A stretch of DNA of 64,000 bases from Tersicoccus solisilvae (lineage in GTDB: Bacteria > Actinomycetota > Actinomycetes > Actinomycetales > Micrococcaceae): assembly GCF_014643255.1 (NCBI RefSeq), contig NZ_BMJI01000014.1:1-64000 (forward strand). The letters run 5' to 3'. Below the pieces are notes generated by a model, which made no database searches, was not told where the DNA came from, and worked only from the letters and a program-made list of their open reading frames with translations. This document shows, one piece after another, positions 52,401 to 61,136 of the stretch. Position 1 is the stretch's first letter. Each line of letters begins with the position of its first letter. The translations under genes were made by a program, and so were the position numbers.

Positions 52401-52507
52401 TGTCTCATTCGCCACACCTTCAACACCGGAACCATCCTCATCACGCCGACTGGGGAGGCACGAGGATGGTTCCGGTTCGGGGGTGCCCCCGATCCACGAG
52501 GACGACC
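52401..52507 (+). promoter_or_regulatory. Structured 5' leader of the LysM/transglycosylase gene
   Basis: A perfect 15-bp stem (52425-52439 with 52462-52476) closes a 22-base loop that contains GGGGAGG. It is followed at once by a compact GC hairpin (52478-52491) and then the ribosome binding site GAGGA. Genes for cell-wall lytic enzymes in actinobacteria often have c-di-AMP riboswitches, but I cannot match this shorter leader to that class. It could be an attenuator or another cis-regulatory RNA. Confidence 0.45.
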
Positions 52508-53869
52508 ATGTCTGCTGCCCACTCTCATGCCGTGCCCGCGGGCGACTCGGACGCGCCCGCGCCGAGCCGTCGTGTTCTCGGAGCCGCCGTCACCGCCGCC
52601 ACCGTTCCGGCCGTGATGCTCTCCTCGCTCGCCCTGGCCGAGCCCGCCGCCGCCGCACCCACACCGGTGCCGGCGCACACCGTCTCCCACCTGCCACTGG
52701 TCGGTTCCCCCGCCGTCCAGGCGCCGACCCGGCTGACCGCTCCGATGCGGTCCGCCCCCGCCCGCTACACGGTCCAGCGGGGCGACAGCGTGTGGGCCAT
52801 CGCGACCCGCTACGGACTCAATCCCACCTCCGTCCTGGCGCTGAACCGGCTGACCGGAGCCAGCGTCATCCACCCCGGTCAGGTGCTGCGCCTCACCGGC
52901 CAGGTCGGCGCTCCTGCCCCGGCCCCGGCGGCTCCCCGCCCCGCCGCCGCCCGCCCGGCCGCCGCCCCGGCGACCGCCGGCACCTACACGGTGCGTTCGG
53001 GCGACACCCTCTCGGCCATCGCGGCCCGGCACGGGGTCAGTCTCTCGTCGGTGCTCTCCGCCAACGGCCTGCGGATGTCCTCGATCATCTACCCGGGCCA
53101 GCGGCTGCGTCTGACCGGCTCCGCGGCCCCGGCGGCGCCGGCTTCGGCGGCCACGCCGCGTCCCACCCCGGGCACCGCCACCCCGGCGGCCACCGGCGGC
53201 CGGTACACCATCCGCAGCGGCGACACCCTCGGGGCAATCGCCGCCCGGCACGGCGTGTCCCTGCAGTCGCTGCTGAACGCCAACCGGATGTCGGTGACGA
53301 CGGTCATCTACGCCGGCCGCACCCTGGTCATCCCGGGCCGCGGTGCCACCGTCGCCCCGCAGCAGGCGAGTTCGAACGCCGCCCTCGTGCCGAGCACGTT
53401 CCTGCACTACACCTACCCGACGACCGTCGTCGCGGACGCCAACCGGAACAAGGCGGCGCTGCTCGCCTCGCAGGTGCCCAGCCCGGCGCAGATGCAGCAG
53501 ATCGTCGCCAGCACCGCGCGGTCGATGGGGGTCAACCCGGCCCTGGCGATGGCGTTCGCCTACCAGGAATCCGGCTTCTCGGCCACCGCCGTCTCCCCCG
53601 CGAACGCCATCGGCGTCATGCAGGTGATCCCGTCCTCGGGACAGTGGGCCTCGCAGCTGGTCGGACGGCCGCTGAACCTGCTCAACCCGTACGACAACGT
53701 CACGGCCGGCGTGGCCATCATCCGGGCGCTGGTACGGAGCAGCCCGAACCTCGACCACGCGATCGGCTCCTACTACCAGGGGCAGGGGTCGGTCAGCCAG
53801 CACGGCTTCTTCTCCGACACCCGCGCCTACGTCAACAGCGTCAAGGCGCACATGGCGCGGTTCAGCTGA
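52508..53869 (+). CDS. Secreted LysM and lytic transglycosylase (SLT) domain protein
   Basis: The 453-aa protein has a Tat-like signal (PSRRVLGAAVTAATVPAVML, then an Ala-rich cleavage region near residue 55). Three LysM domains follow (YTVQRGDSVWAIATRYG, YTVRSGDTLSAIAARHG, YTIRSGDTLGAIAARHG), separated by Ala/Pro linkers. The C-terminal SLT domain has the catalytic Glu in FAYQESGFSATAVSP and GVMQVIPSSGQW, then YYQGQGSV. It should bind peptidoglycan and cut glycan strands outside the cell. The ATG at 52508 (GAGGA upstream) is preferred over an in-frame start at 52466 because it places the signal peptide normally. It stands between the Rv2175c-like gene and the PASTA kinase. Confidence 0.93.
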   Translation: MSAAHSHAVPAGDSDAPAPSRRVLGAAVTAATVPAVMLSSLALAEPAAAAPTPVPAHTVSHLPLVGSPAVQAPTRLTAPMRSAPARYTVQRGDSVWAIATRYGLNPTSVLALNRLTGASVIHPGQVLRLTGQVGAPAPAPAAPRPAAARPAAAPATAGTYTVRSGDTLSAIAARHGVSLSSVLSANGLRMSSIIYPGQRLRLTGSAAPAAPASAATPRPTPGTATPAATGGRYTIRSGDTLGAIAARHGVSLQSLLNANRMSVTTVIYAGRTLVIPGRGATVAPQQASSNAALVPSTFLHYTYPTTVVADANRNKAALLASQVPSPAQMQQIVASTARSMGVNPALAMAFAYQESGFSATAVSPANAIGVMQVIPSSGQWASQLVGRPLNLLNPYDNVTAGVAIIRALVRSSPNLDHAIGSYYQGQGSVSQHGFFSDTRAYVNSVKAHMARFS

Positions 53870-53900
53870 GTCGCCTCCGGCGGGATCGACCCCGCCGACG

Positions 53901-53935
53901 ACGGGCCCCGGTGCGAGTGTTGCGCCGGGGCCCGT
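53901..53935. terminator. Terminator of the LysM/SLT gene
   Basis: A perfect 11-bp stem (53901-53911 with 53925-53935) with a 13-base loop lies 31 bases after the stop. Confidence 0.7.
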
Positions 53936-53949
53936 CCCCGTCCGCCCCG

Positions 53950-53955
53950 TAGGAT
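53950..53955 (+). promoter_or_regulatory. -10 element (TAGGAT) of the PASTA kinase gene, leaderless-type
   Basis: TAGGAT is followed by CGACGG and the GTG at 53962. Confidence 0.55.
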
Positions 53956-53961
53956 CGACGG

Positions 53962-56325
53962 GTGCAGCACCGCGTACCCGACCGGCTGGTGGGCCGGGTG
54001 ATCGACCAGCGCTACGAGATCGTCGAGCGGCTGGCACGCGGGGGCATGTCCACCGTCTACCTCGCCATCGACACGCGGCTGGACCGCGAGGTGGCCGTCA
54101 AGGTGATGGCCGAGCACCTGAGCGCCGACCCCGACTTCCTCGACCGGTTCATCCGGGAAGCCCGTTCCGCCGCCCGTCTGAGCCACCCGCACGTCGTCCA
54201 GGTGCACGACCGGGGTGCCGAGGACGACGCCGTCTACCTCGTCATGGAGTACGTGCCGGGGCGGACCCTGCGGCAGGTGCTCGACGAGCGGGGACGGCTG
54301 ACGCCGCGGCATGCGCTCGCCGTGGTCGACCCCGTGATCGACGGCCTGGCCGCCGCGCACGAGGCCGGGCTGATCCACCGTGACGTCAAACCGGAGAACG
54401 TGCTGATCCGCCACGACGGGCGGGTCAAGGTCGCGGACTTCGGACTGGTCCGCGCCGTCACCGCGCCGTCCCGGTCCACCACCCTGCTCGGCACCGTCGC
54501 CTACATCGCCCCCGAGGTCGTGCTCGGTGAACCGACGGACGCCCGCAGCGACCTCTACTCCGTCGGCGTCCTGCTGTACGAACTGCTCACCGGGCGGCAG
54601 CCGTTCACCGGCGCCAGCGCGGTGCAGGTCGCGTACGCGCACGTGAACTCCTCCGTCCCGCCGCCGTCCCGCTTGGTGCCCGGCCTGTCCGCCGAGCTGG
54701 ACGAACTGGTGCAGTGGTGCGCCGCCACGGACCCGGACAACCGCCCGGTCGACGCGCGGGCACTGCTGGAAGAGCTGCGGCACATCCAGAGCGCGCTCTC
54801 GGACGACGACCTCGACAGCGCCGGGCCCGGGGCCGTCGGCGCCGACGTCCCCGCGGTCGGCTCCCCCGCTCGCCCACCGGTGCACGAGCCCGACGACGAG
54901 CCCGGACCGGAGGCGGACGGCACGGGGGCCACCGGGCTCCTGGGTGCGAGCCCCGCACTCGCCGCGGCCGCGGCGCGGGACACCGAGCGCACCGCGCTGC
55001 CCGTCCGGCCCGGCCGGCCCCCGCGGTCCGTCGCGGTCGACGACACCGTCGCCCTCGATGACGTCACGGTCGACGACACGGAGACGATCGGGAACAGCAC
55101 CCGGGTGATCGCCCCGGTCGCCGCCACCACGACCCTGCCGGGTCCGCCCGCCCCTTCCAGGGGCGCGGCCGGCAGCGACACCGACTCCCCCGCGCCGACG
55201 ACCGTCCTGCCCGTCCGCCACGCGGACGACCAGGATCACGGCGAGGACGACGGCCGGCACCTCGGCGAGGACACCGGTGAGGACACCCGCGCGGTGCCGG
55301 TGGTCCGGGACGCGACCGCCGCGCACGGCCGGCTCGACTCCGGGCGACCGGCGCCGGTTCGCTCCTCCGGCCGCGCCCGCTCACCCGGCCGACCGGGACG
55401 CGGCGCCAGCGCCACCGTCTCGCTGCACCGCGGCCACCCGCGCCGGCGCGGCGTACTGCTCGTGATCCTCGCCCTGCTGGTGGCCCTCGTCGCCGGCCTG
55501 CTCGCCTGGTTCTTCGGCTACGGCCCCGGGGTCGCGGTCGCGGTGCCGGACGTGCGGACCAGCACCGTCACCGCCGCGCAGCGGTCGTTGGCGCAACTGG
55601 GCCTGGACGGCACCGTCCGCCGCGTCAACGACGAGGTCGCGGCCGCCGGTACCGTGATCGACACCGATCCCGCCGCGGCCACCTCCGTGCGCCGGTTCCA
55701 ACCGGTGACCCTCTACGTGTCGGCCGGCCCGCGGCTGTACGCGGTCCCGGGCCTCACCGGCCGGACCGCCGCGGAGGCGCGAGCGGAGCTGGCCGCGGTG
55801 CGGCTCGGCGTGGGCACCGTCAGCGGCACCTGGAGCGAGACGGTCGCCACCGGCCGGGTGATCAGCCAGTCACCGGTCGCCGGCAGTCAACGGCGCGGCG
55901 GCACGGGGGTGGACCTCGTCCTCTCCCGGGGCCGCCAGCCCGTCGCCGTGCCGGACGTCACCGGCGCCACCGAGCAGCAGGCCCGTCAGCGGCTGACCGA
56001 CGCGGGCCTGACGGTCGCCGTCGCGCCGGCCCGCGTCTTCAGCAGCACGGTGCCGGACGGCGCGGTCACCGCGCAGGCGCCCGCCGGCGGTCAGACACCG
56101 CGGGGATCGACGATCAACCTGACGCTGTCGAAGGGTCCCCGCATGGTCGAGGTGCCCGCCGTCGTGGGTCAGCAGGTCGATCGGGCACGCCGCCAGCTCG
56201 AGCAGGCCGGGTTCCGGGTCCAGCTGCGCGAGGTGCTCGGCGGGTTCTTCGGGACCGTGCGGGCGCAGGACCCCCGCGAGGGCACCGCGCCGGAGGGCTC
56301 GACGATCGTCCTCACCGTCGTCTGA
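53962..56325 (+). CDS. Ser/Thr protein kinase with four PASTA domains (PknL/PknB type)
   Basis: This 787-aa membrane kinase has a complete catalytic domain (residues about 16-275): RYEIVERLARGGMSTVYLA, VAVKVMAEH, IHRDVKPENVLI, KVADFGLVRAV and the APE region YIAPEVVLGEPTDARSDLYS. A long acidic, Thr-rich juxtamembrane linker follows, then one membrane helix (about 495-515) and four PASTA repeats (PDVRTSTVTAAQRSL, VPGLTGRTAAEARAEL, VPDVTGATEQQARQRL, VPAVVGQQVDRARRQL) that probably sense muropeptides or lipid II. Position near the Rv2175c-like gene and aroG makes it the PknL equivalent. Confidence 0.95.
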   Translation: MQHRVPDRLVGRVIDQRYEIVERLARGGMSTVYLAIDTRLDREVAVKVMAEHLSADPDFLDRFIREARSAARLSHPHVVQVHDRGAEDDAVYLVMEYVPGRTLRQVLDERGRLTPRHALAVVDPVIDGLAAAHEAGLIHRDVKPENVLIRHDGRVKVADFGLVRAVTAPSRSTTLLGTVAYIAPEVVLGEPTDARSDLYSVGVLLYELLTGRQPFTGASAVQVAYAHVNSSVPPPSRLVPGLSAELDELVQWCAATDPDNRPVDARALLEELRHIQSALSDDDLDSAGPGAVGADVPAVGSPARPPVHEPDDEPGPEADGTGATGLLGASPALAAAAARDTERTALPVRPGRPPRSVAVDDTVALDDVTVDDTETIGNSTRVIAPVAATTTLPGPPAPSRGAAGSDTDSPAPTTVLPVRHADDQDHGEDDGRHLGEDTGEDTRAVPVVRDATAAHGRLDSGRPAPVRSSGRARSPGRPGRGASATVSLHRGHPRRRGVLLVILALLVALVAGLLAWFFGYGPGVAVAVPDVRTSTVTAAQRSLAQLGLDGTVRRVNDEVAAAGTVIDTDPAAATSVRRFQPVTLYVSAGPRLYAVPGLTGRTAAEARAELAAVRLGVGTVSGTWSETVATGRVISQSPVAGSQRRGGTGVDLVLSRGRQPVAVPDVTGATEQQARQRLTDAGLTVAVAPARVFSSTVPDGAVTAQAPAGGQTPRGSTINLTLSKGPRMVEVPAVVGQQVDRARRQLEQAGFRVQLREVLGGFFGTVRAQDPREGTAPEGSTIVLTVV

Positions 56326-56332
56326 CCCGGTC

Positions 56333-56359
56333 CGGACCGGGCGTGCACCGCCCGGTCCG
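56333..56359. terminator. Bidirectional terminator between the kinase and aroG
   Basis: CGGACCGGGCG (56333-56343) pairs with CGCCCGGTCCG (56349-56359) over a five-base loop between convergent genes. Confidence 0.75.
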
Positions 56360-56379
56360 CACGGGAGTCCGGGACCGGC

Positions 56380-57777
56380 TCAGTGCCCGGCGAGGGACTC
56401 CGCCGCCAGGAAGGCGAGCTCGAGCGACTGCTGGTGGTTCAGCCTCGGGTCGCACACGGACTCGTACCGGGTGAGGAAGGCCTCCTGGTCGATCCGGTCC
56501 GAGCCGCCCAGGCATTCGGCGACGTCGTCACCGGTCATCTCCACGTGCATGCCGCCGGGCACGGTGCCGAGCTCCCGGTGAACCTCGAAGAAGCCGCGGA
56601 CCTCGTCCACGACGTCGTCGAAGTTGCGGGTCTTGTACCCGTTGGGGGACGTCACGGTGTTGCCGTGCATCGGGTCGGTGATCCACAGCACCGTCGCCCC
56701 GCTGTCGGTGACCGTGCGCACCAGATCGGGCAGCTTGTCGCGGATGACACCGGCGCCCATCCGGGTGATGAAGGTCAGACGGCCGGGCTCGCGCTCGGGG
56801 TCGAGCTTGTCGATCAGGCCGAGGACGTCGTCGCCGTCGGTGCCGGGACCGAGCTTGACGCCGATCGGGTTGCGCACCCGGGACAGGAAGTCCACGTGGG
56901 CGCCGTCCAGGTCGCGGGTGCGCTCGCCGATCCACAGGAAGTGCGCGGACGTGTCGTAGGGCAGCCGACTGCGGGAGTCGATCCGGGTGAGCACCCGCTC
57001 GTACTCGAGCACGAGCGCCTCGTGACTGGCGAAGAACTCGACCCCGCGCAGGGCGTCGAAGTCCGCGCCGCACGCCGCCATGAACTTCAGGGCGCGGTCG
57101 ATCTGCGCCACCGTCGACTCGTAGCGCACGTGCGCCGGGTGCGCGGCGAAGCCGCGGTTCCAGTCGTGCACGGCGCGCAGGTCCGCGAACCCGCCCTGCG
57201 TGAACGCACGCACGAGGTTCAGCGTGGACGCGGCATTGTGGTAGGCCCGCACCAGGCGGTTCGGGTCATGGCGCCGGGACTCCTCCGTGAAGTCGTACCC
57301 GTTGACCATGTCACCGCGGTAGGCGGGCAGCGTCACGCCGTTGCGGGTCTCCTCGTTGGAGGAGCGCGGCTTGGCGAACTGTCCCGCCATCCGGCCCATC
57401 TTCACCACCGGCAGCGACGCGCCGTAGGTCAGCACGACGGCCATCTGCAGGATGGTGCGCACCCGCGCGCTGATCCGGTCCGCGGTGGCGCCGTCGAAGG
57501 TCTCGGCGCAGTCGCCGCCCTGCAGGACGAAAGCGTCGCCCCGGGCGGCGGCGGCCAGACGGCCGCGCAGCTTGTCCACCTCGCCGGCGAAGACGAGCGG
57601 CGGCGCGGAGGACAGCTCGGTCAGGGCGGCGTCCAGCTGCGGATCGTCCTGCCAGCCCGGCTGCTGCGAGATCGGCAGCGAGCGCCACGTGTCCAGGCCC
57701 GGATACACGGCGGCGCCCTCCTGGGTGCCGGTCGCGGGGATCATACGGGAACTGGGGGTGGCAGCGTCAAGACTCAC
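56380..57777 (-). CDS. aroG: 3-deoxy-7-phosphoheptulonate synthase, class II (AroG)
   Basis: The enzyme starts the shikimate pathway by condensing phosphoenolpyruvate and erythrose 4-phosphate. At 465 aa it has the class II (plant/actinobacterial) blocks: FVLQGGDCAETFDG (metal Cys), GRMAGQFAKPRS, AHVRYESTVAQIDRAL, FFASHEALVLEYERV, RNPIGVKLGPGT, WITDPMHGNT and CDPRLNHQQSLELAF. The GTG start follows TACGCT by six bases. In actinobacteria this enzyme often pairs with a separate chorismate mutase; none is encoded here. Confidence 0.97.
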   Translation of the reverse strand: MSLDAATPSSRMIPATGTQEGAAVYPGLDTWRSLPISQQPGWQDDPQLDAALTELSSAPPLVFAGEVDKLRGRLAAAARGDAFVLQGGDCAETFDGATADRISARVRTILQMAVVLTYGASLPVVKMGRMAGQFAKPRSSNEETRNGVTLPAYRGDMVNGYDFTEESRRHDPNRLVRAYHNAASTLNLVRAFTQGGFADLRAVHDWNRGFAAHPAHVRYESTVAQIDRALKFMAACGADFDALRGVEFFASHEALVLEYERVLTRIDSRSRLPYDTSAHFLWIGERTRDLDGAHVDFLSRVRNPIGVKLGPGTDGDDVLGLIDKLDPEREPGRLTFITRMGAGVIRDKLPDLVRTVTDSGATVLWITDPMHGNTVTSPNGYKTRNFDDVVDEVRGFFEVHRELGTVPGGMHVEMTGDDVAECLGGSDRIDQEAFLTRYESVCDPRLNHQQSLELAFLAAESLAGH

Positions 57778-57783
57778 CCGTCC

Positions 57784-57789
57784 AGCGTA
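57784..57789 (-). promoter_or_regulatory. aroG: -10 element (TACGCT) of aroG, leaderless-type
   Basis: TACGCT on the minus strand is followed by GGACGG and the GTG at 57777, inside the gap after plsC. Confidence 0.5.
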
Positions 57790-57855
57790 CCGGCGGCGCG
57801 AGCGGGCGCGGAAACCGTGTCCGGGCGCGACGCGGCGCCGAACCGCGCGACGCGG

Positions 57856-58581
57856 TCAGTCCCGCGGCGCCGGGTCCTCGCCGGCGTGCCCGGACCGCTT
57901 CTGCGCCGACTGCGCCTTGACCGTCGCCGCGTACACGTCGGGCACGTACTCCTGGCCGGAGAGCCGGGCCAGGGTCTGCATGATCTCGTCGGTGACGGTG
58001 CGCAGCACCGCCCGGTCCTCGTGCTGGCCGTGGTAGCGGCTGAAGTCCAGCGCCGGGCCGATGATGATGCCGACGCGACGCACGTGCGGGATGATCCGGC
58101 CGATCGGCTGCACCTTGTCGGTCCCGATCATGGCCACCGGGACCACCGGCACCCCGGCCTGCAGCGCAAGGGTGGCGACGCCGACCTTGCCGCGATACAT
58201 CCGGCCGTCGGGGCTGCGGGTGCCCTCGGGGTAGATGCCGAGCAGCTTCCCCTCGCGCAGCACCTCGGCGCCGGCCGTCAGGGAGAGGGCCGACGCCGCC
58301 CCGCCGGAACGGTCCATCGGGATCTGGTTGATCAGCCGGAAGAAGAGCGCGGTGGCCCACCCCTTCGGGCCGGTGCCCGTGAAGTACTCCTGTTTCGCCA
58401 GGAACGCGACCGGGCGCGGGACGACCACCGGCAGGAACACCGAGTCGGAGAACGAGAGGTGATTGCTGGCCAGGATGGCGCCACCCGGGGCGGGGACATG
58501 GCGCAGGCCGCTCACCCACGGCCGAAAGATCAGTACGAGCAGGGGCCCGACGACGAGGTGCTTCATGAACCAGTAGAACAA
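57856..58581 (-). CDS. plsC: 1-acyl-sn-glycerol-3-phosphate acyltransferase (PlsC family)
   Basis: The 241-aa membrane-associated acyltransferase has the catalytic NHLSFSD (Hx4D, about residues 40-46) and the substrate-binding IYPEGTRSPDG (about 115-125). VPVAMIGTDKVQPIG is also conserved. It makes phosphatidic acid for membrane lipids. The TTG start is supported by GGAAGG seven bases upstream; an ATG five codons later (MKHLVVGPLL) is an alternative. The last 25 residues are charged. The homologous Rv2182c gene also lies close to aroG in M. tuberculosis. Confidence 0.92.
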   Translation of the reverse strand: MFYWFMKHLVVGPLLVLIFRPWVSGLRHVPAPGGAILASNHLSFSDSVFLPVVVPRPVAFLAKQEYFTGTGPKGWATALFFRLINQIPMDRSGGAASALSLTAGAEVLREGKLLGIYPEGTRSPDGRMYRGKVGVATLALQAGVPVVPVAMIGTDKVQPIGRIIPHVRRVGIIIGPALDFSRYHGQHEDRAVLRTVTDEIMQTLARLSGQEYVPDVYAATVKAQSAQKRSGHAGEDPAPRD

Positions 58582-58694
58582 CGACGGCCCTTCCGCTCCG
58601 GTGACGCCCTCACCCTACCGGCGGGAGTCGGCGTCCGGCGGGATGTCGTCGCCCGGGCCGCCCCGGGCCCGCACTGGCACGATTTCCGGAGTGG

Positions 58695-58700
58695 CACGAT
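58695..58700 (+). promoter_or_regulatory. -10 element (CACGAT) of the hydrolase operon, leaderless-type
   Basis: CACGAT is followed by AGGGGC and the ATG at 58707. Confidence 0.35.
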
Positions 58701-58706
58701 AGGGGC

Positions 58707-59489
58707 ATGCAGGCCACCACGGACTTCCTCGCGTTCTCCCGGGCCGGATCCGGGGCACGCGCGAGCACCGGCGTCGTCGTCAGTCACGGGTTCACCGGCT
58801 CGCCGACCTCGGTGCTGCCGTGGGCGCGCCATCTCGCGGATGCCGGGTTCGCGGTGCGCGTGCCGCTGCTCGAGGGGCACGGCACGAGCTGGCAGCAGCT
58901 GAACCGGACCAGCTGGCAGCAGTGGTACGGCAGCCTGGTGACCGCGTACCACGACCTCGCCGACCAGGTGGAGCATGTCGCGGTGGCGGGCCTGTCGATG
59001 GGCGGCACCCTGGCCCTGCGGCTGGCGGCCCAGTACCCGGTCGCCGGGGCCACGCTGGTCAATCCGGCGATGACGTTCGCCTCCCCGGCCGCCCGGTGGG
59101 TCGGCGCCCTCAAGTACGTGCGCCGGTCCCTGCCCGCGATCGGCAGCGACATCAAGGCCCCCGGGGTGGACGAGGAGGCGTATCCCCGCACGCCGCTGGC
59201 CGCCACTCACGAGCTGGCGCGGCTCTTCGCCGCCACCCTGCCGCTGCTGCCCGCGGTCGCGTGCCCCGTGCAGATCTTCCGGTCGACGGAGGACGCGGTC
59301 GTGCCGGACAGCAGCCTGACCGCCATCACCGATGGTCTCCCGATGCCCCCGGAGGTGGTCCCGCTGGCGAACAGTTACCACGTGGCGACCCTCGACAACG
59401 ACGCTCCGCGGATCCTGGACGCCTCGGTCCGCTTCCTCGACGCCTGTGTGCGCCCCGGTGGCCGGCCGGACGGTCCGACCGGACGATGA
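58707..59489 (+). CDS. Alpha/beta hydrolase (carboxylesterase/monoacylglycerol lipase-like)
   Basis: The 260-residue protein resembles the Est30/monoacylglycerol lipase group. It has the oxyanion HGFTG, the nucleophile in VAGLSMGGTLAL (Ser about 96), the acid in RSTEDAVVPD and the His in NSYHVATLDND. It probably hydrolyses short esters or monoacylglycerols. It is divergent from plsC and precedes a small membrane protein gene by a four-base overlap (ATGA). The C-terminal 12 residues are Gly/Pro/Arg-rich. Confidence 0.9.
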   Translation: MQATTDFLAFSRAGSGARASTGVVVSHGFTGSPTSVLPWARHLADAGFAVRVPLLEGHGTSWQQLNRTSWQQWYGSLVTAYHDLADQVEHVAVAGLSMGGTLALRLAAQYPVAGATLVNPAMTFASPAARWVGALKYVRRSLPAIGSDIKAPGVDEEAYPRTPLAATHELARLFAATLPLLPAVACPVQIFRSTEDAVVPDSSLTAITDGLPMPPEVVPLANSYHVATLDNDAPRILDASVRFLDACVRPGGRPDGPTGR

Positions 59490-59959
59490 GCGATCCCCGG
59501 GCGGTGGATCCGCCCCACTCCGACGACGAGGCGGCCTGGCAGGACCTGGTGCGCCGGTTCCACGAGTCCTCCCCGGGCGAGGGGGGCCCGGCCGGCACGC
59601 CTCCGAGCGGCGATCCCGCGGCCGAGGCGGATTCGCCCGGCGCGGCCTCCCCCGGCGTCCGTCCCAGCGCCGGCACCGGGGCCCGTCCCGGCCCGCGGGA
59701 CCACGTCGTCGACGAGCCCGAGGACGACTTCGAACCGCCCGAGCCCCCGCCGCTGAGCTCCGCCGAGCCGGCCCTGGCGCTGGCCTGGACGGGCGTCGTC
59801 GTCTCGCTCGGCCTCGCGCTGGTGATCACCGTGTTCGTCCGGTCCGCGCCGAGCCTGCTCGGCTGGACGCTGGCCGGGGTCTTCCTCGTCAGTGCCGGTT
59901 ACCTGGCGTCCCGGCTGCCCCGCGAACGGCACGACGACGACGACGGCGCCCAGGTCTGA
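59486..59959 (+). CDS. Conserved membrane protein of unknown function
   Basis: The 157-aa protein has an acidic, Pro/Gly/Ala-rich N-terminal half (to about residue 95), including DEAAWQDLVRRFHES near the start. Two membrane segments (about 99-120 and 122-142) and a short charged tail (RLPRERHDDDDGAQV) follow. I do not recognise a named family, although similar proteins follow this hydrolase in related genomes as far as I recall. Translation is coupled to the hydrolase by the ATGA overlap. Confidence 0.75.
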   Translation: MSDPRAVDPPHSDDEAAWQDLVRRFHESSPGEGGPAGTPPSGDPAAEADSPGAASPGVRPSAGTGARPGPRDHVVDEPEDDFEPPEPPPLSSAEPALALAWTGVVVSLGLALVITVFVRSAPSLLGWTLAGVFLVSAGYLASRLPRERHDDDDGAQV

Positions 59960-59995
59960 GTCGCCTGCAGGGGGGGCACGACGCCGCCCGGCGCG

Positions 59996-61129
59996 TCAGC
60001 GGCGGCTGCGGGCGCTGACCCGGGCCAGGTCGGCCGCGCCGATCAGGCCGGCGTCGGCGCCCAGCGCGGCGGCGACGACGGGGGCGACCGGTCGGAAACC
60101 GCGCCCGGTCAGGTGCCGGGCGAACGCGCGCCGGGCCGGGGCCAGCAGCAGCTCACCCGCGGCGCTCAGCCCACCGCCGATGACGAACCGGCCCGGGTCC
60201 AGGGCGGCGGCGAGGTTCGCCAACCCGATGCCGAGCCACTGCCCCATGTCCTCGAGCAGCTCCCTGCTGGCCGGGTCCCCGTCGACGGCGAGACCGGTGA
60301 CCAGCGCGCCGGTGATCGCGCCCGGATCGCCGCCGGCGGCGGCCAGCAGCCGGTGCGCGACCGGCGACGCGGCGGCAGCCAGGCCGCGCGCCCCCCGGCC
60401 CAGCGCGTTGCCCGAGGCGTACTGCTCCCAGCAGCCGCGGTTGCCGCACTCGCAGCGGTGCCCGTCCGGCACGAGGATCTGATGCCCGAACTCCCCCGCC
60501 AGTCCGTGCTCACCGCGTTCGAGCTGCCCGTCGCGCACCAGTGATCCGCCGATGCCGGTGCCGAGGGTGATGCACGCCAACCGCGACACCCGGCGCCCGG
60601 CACCGAACCGGTACTCCGCCCAGCCGGCGGCATCGGCGTCGTTGACCACGACGATGCGCCGGCCCAACCGGGCTTCCAGGGTGGCCCGCAGCGGCTCGTT
60701 GCGCCACGCCAGGTGCGGGCTGAACAGCACCGTCGACCCGCTCAGATCCATCCACCCGGCCGCACCGATGCCGACCGACAGGAGGCGGTGCTCGGCCGAG
60801 AACTCCCGCACCAGGTCCACGATCGTCTCCTCGACGGCCGTCGCGTCGGTGGCCGGCGTCGCCCGCTGCGCCCGCGCGACGACGACGCCGTCCGCGTTGA
60901 CCACCCCCGCGGCCACCTTCGTGCCGCCGATGTCCACGCCGAGGGAGAGCGACCGCCGGGCCAGCCGGCTCGGCAGGCGGCGCGACGCGCGGCCCGGCAG
61001 GCGTCCCGGCGGCGGCTCCCGATGGGCGTGACGGGCCGCCGGCCAGGCACGGAGTCCGACCGGGCGAGCGCGACCGTCGCCGGCCGCGGCGGGCGCCGGG
61101 GCGGCCGGCGAGGGCGACGGGTGCTCCAT
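59996..61129 (-). CDS. glk: ROK family glucokinase
   Basis: This is an ATP-dependent sugar kinase of 377 aa. The nucleotide site SLGVDIGGTKVAAGVV begins only at about residue 62. VNDADAAGWAEY carries the catalytic Asp and ITLGTGIGGSLV the second phosphate loop. The zinc motif is HRCECGNRGCWEQYASG (His and three Cys). The first 60 residues are Pro/Arg/Ala-rich and unusual for the family, but TACACT seven bases before the ATG at 61129 supports the long form. Glucose is the likely substrate; other hexoses are possible. It complements the polyphosphate glucokinase gene at 17362-18261. Confidence 0.9.
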   Translation of the reverse strand: MEHPSPSPAAPAPAAAGDGRARPVGLRAWPAARHAHREPPPGRLPGRASRRLPSRLARRSLSLGVDIGGTKVAAGVVNADGVVVARAQRATPATDATAVEETIVDLVREFSAEHRLLSVGIGAAGWMDLSGSTVLFSPHLAWRNEPLRATLEARLGRRIVVVNDADAAGWAEYRFGAGRRVSRLACITLGTGIGGSLVRDGQLERGEHGLAGEFGHQILVPDGHRCECGNRGCWEQYASGNALGRGARGLAAAASPVAHRLLAAAGGDPGAITGALVTGLAVDGDPASRELLEDMGQWLGIGLANLAAALDPGRFVIGGGLSAAGELLLAPARRAFARHLTGRGFRPVAPVVAAALGADAGLIGAADLARVSARSRR

Positions 61130-61136
61130 GGCCGTC

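Noticed and set aside
52401-52507. c-di-AMP (ydaO) riboswitch call for the LysM gene leader
   Set aside because: The gene type fits, but the leader is shorter than that class and I could not identify its conserved core, so only an unassigned structured leader is claimed.
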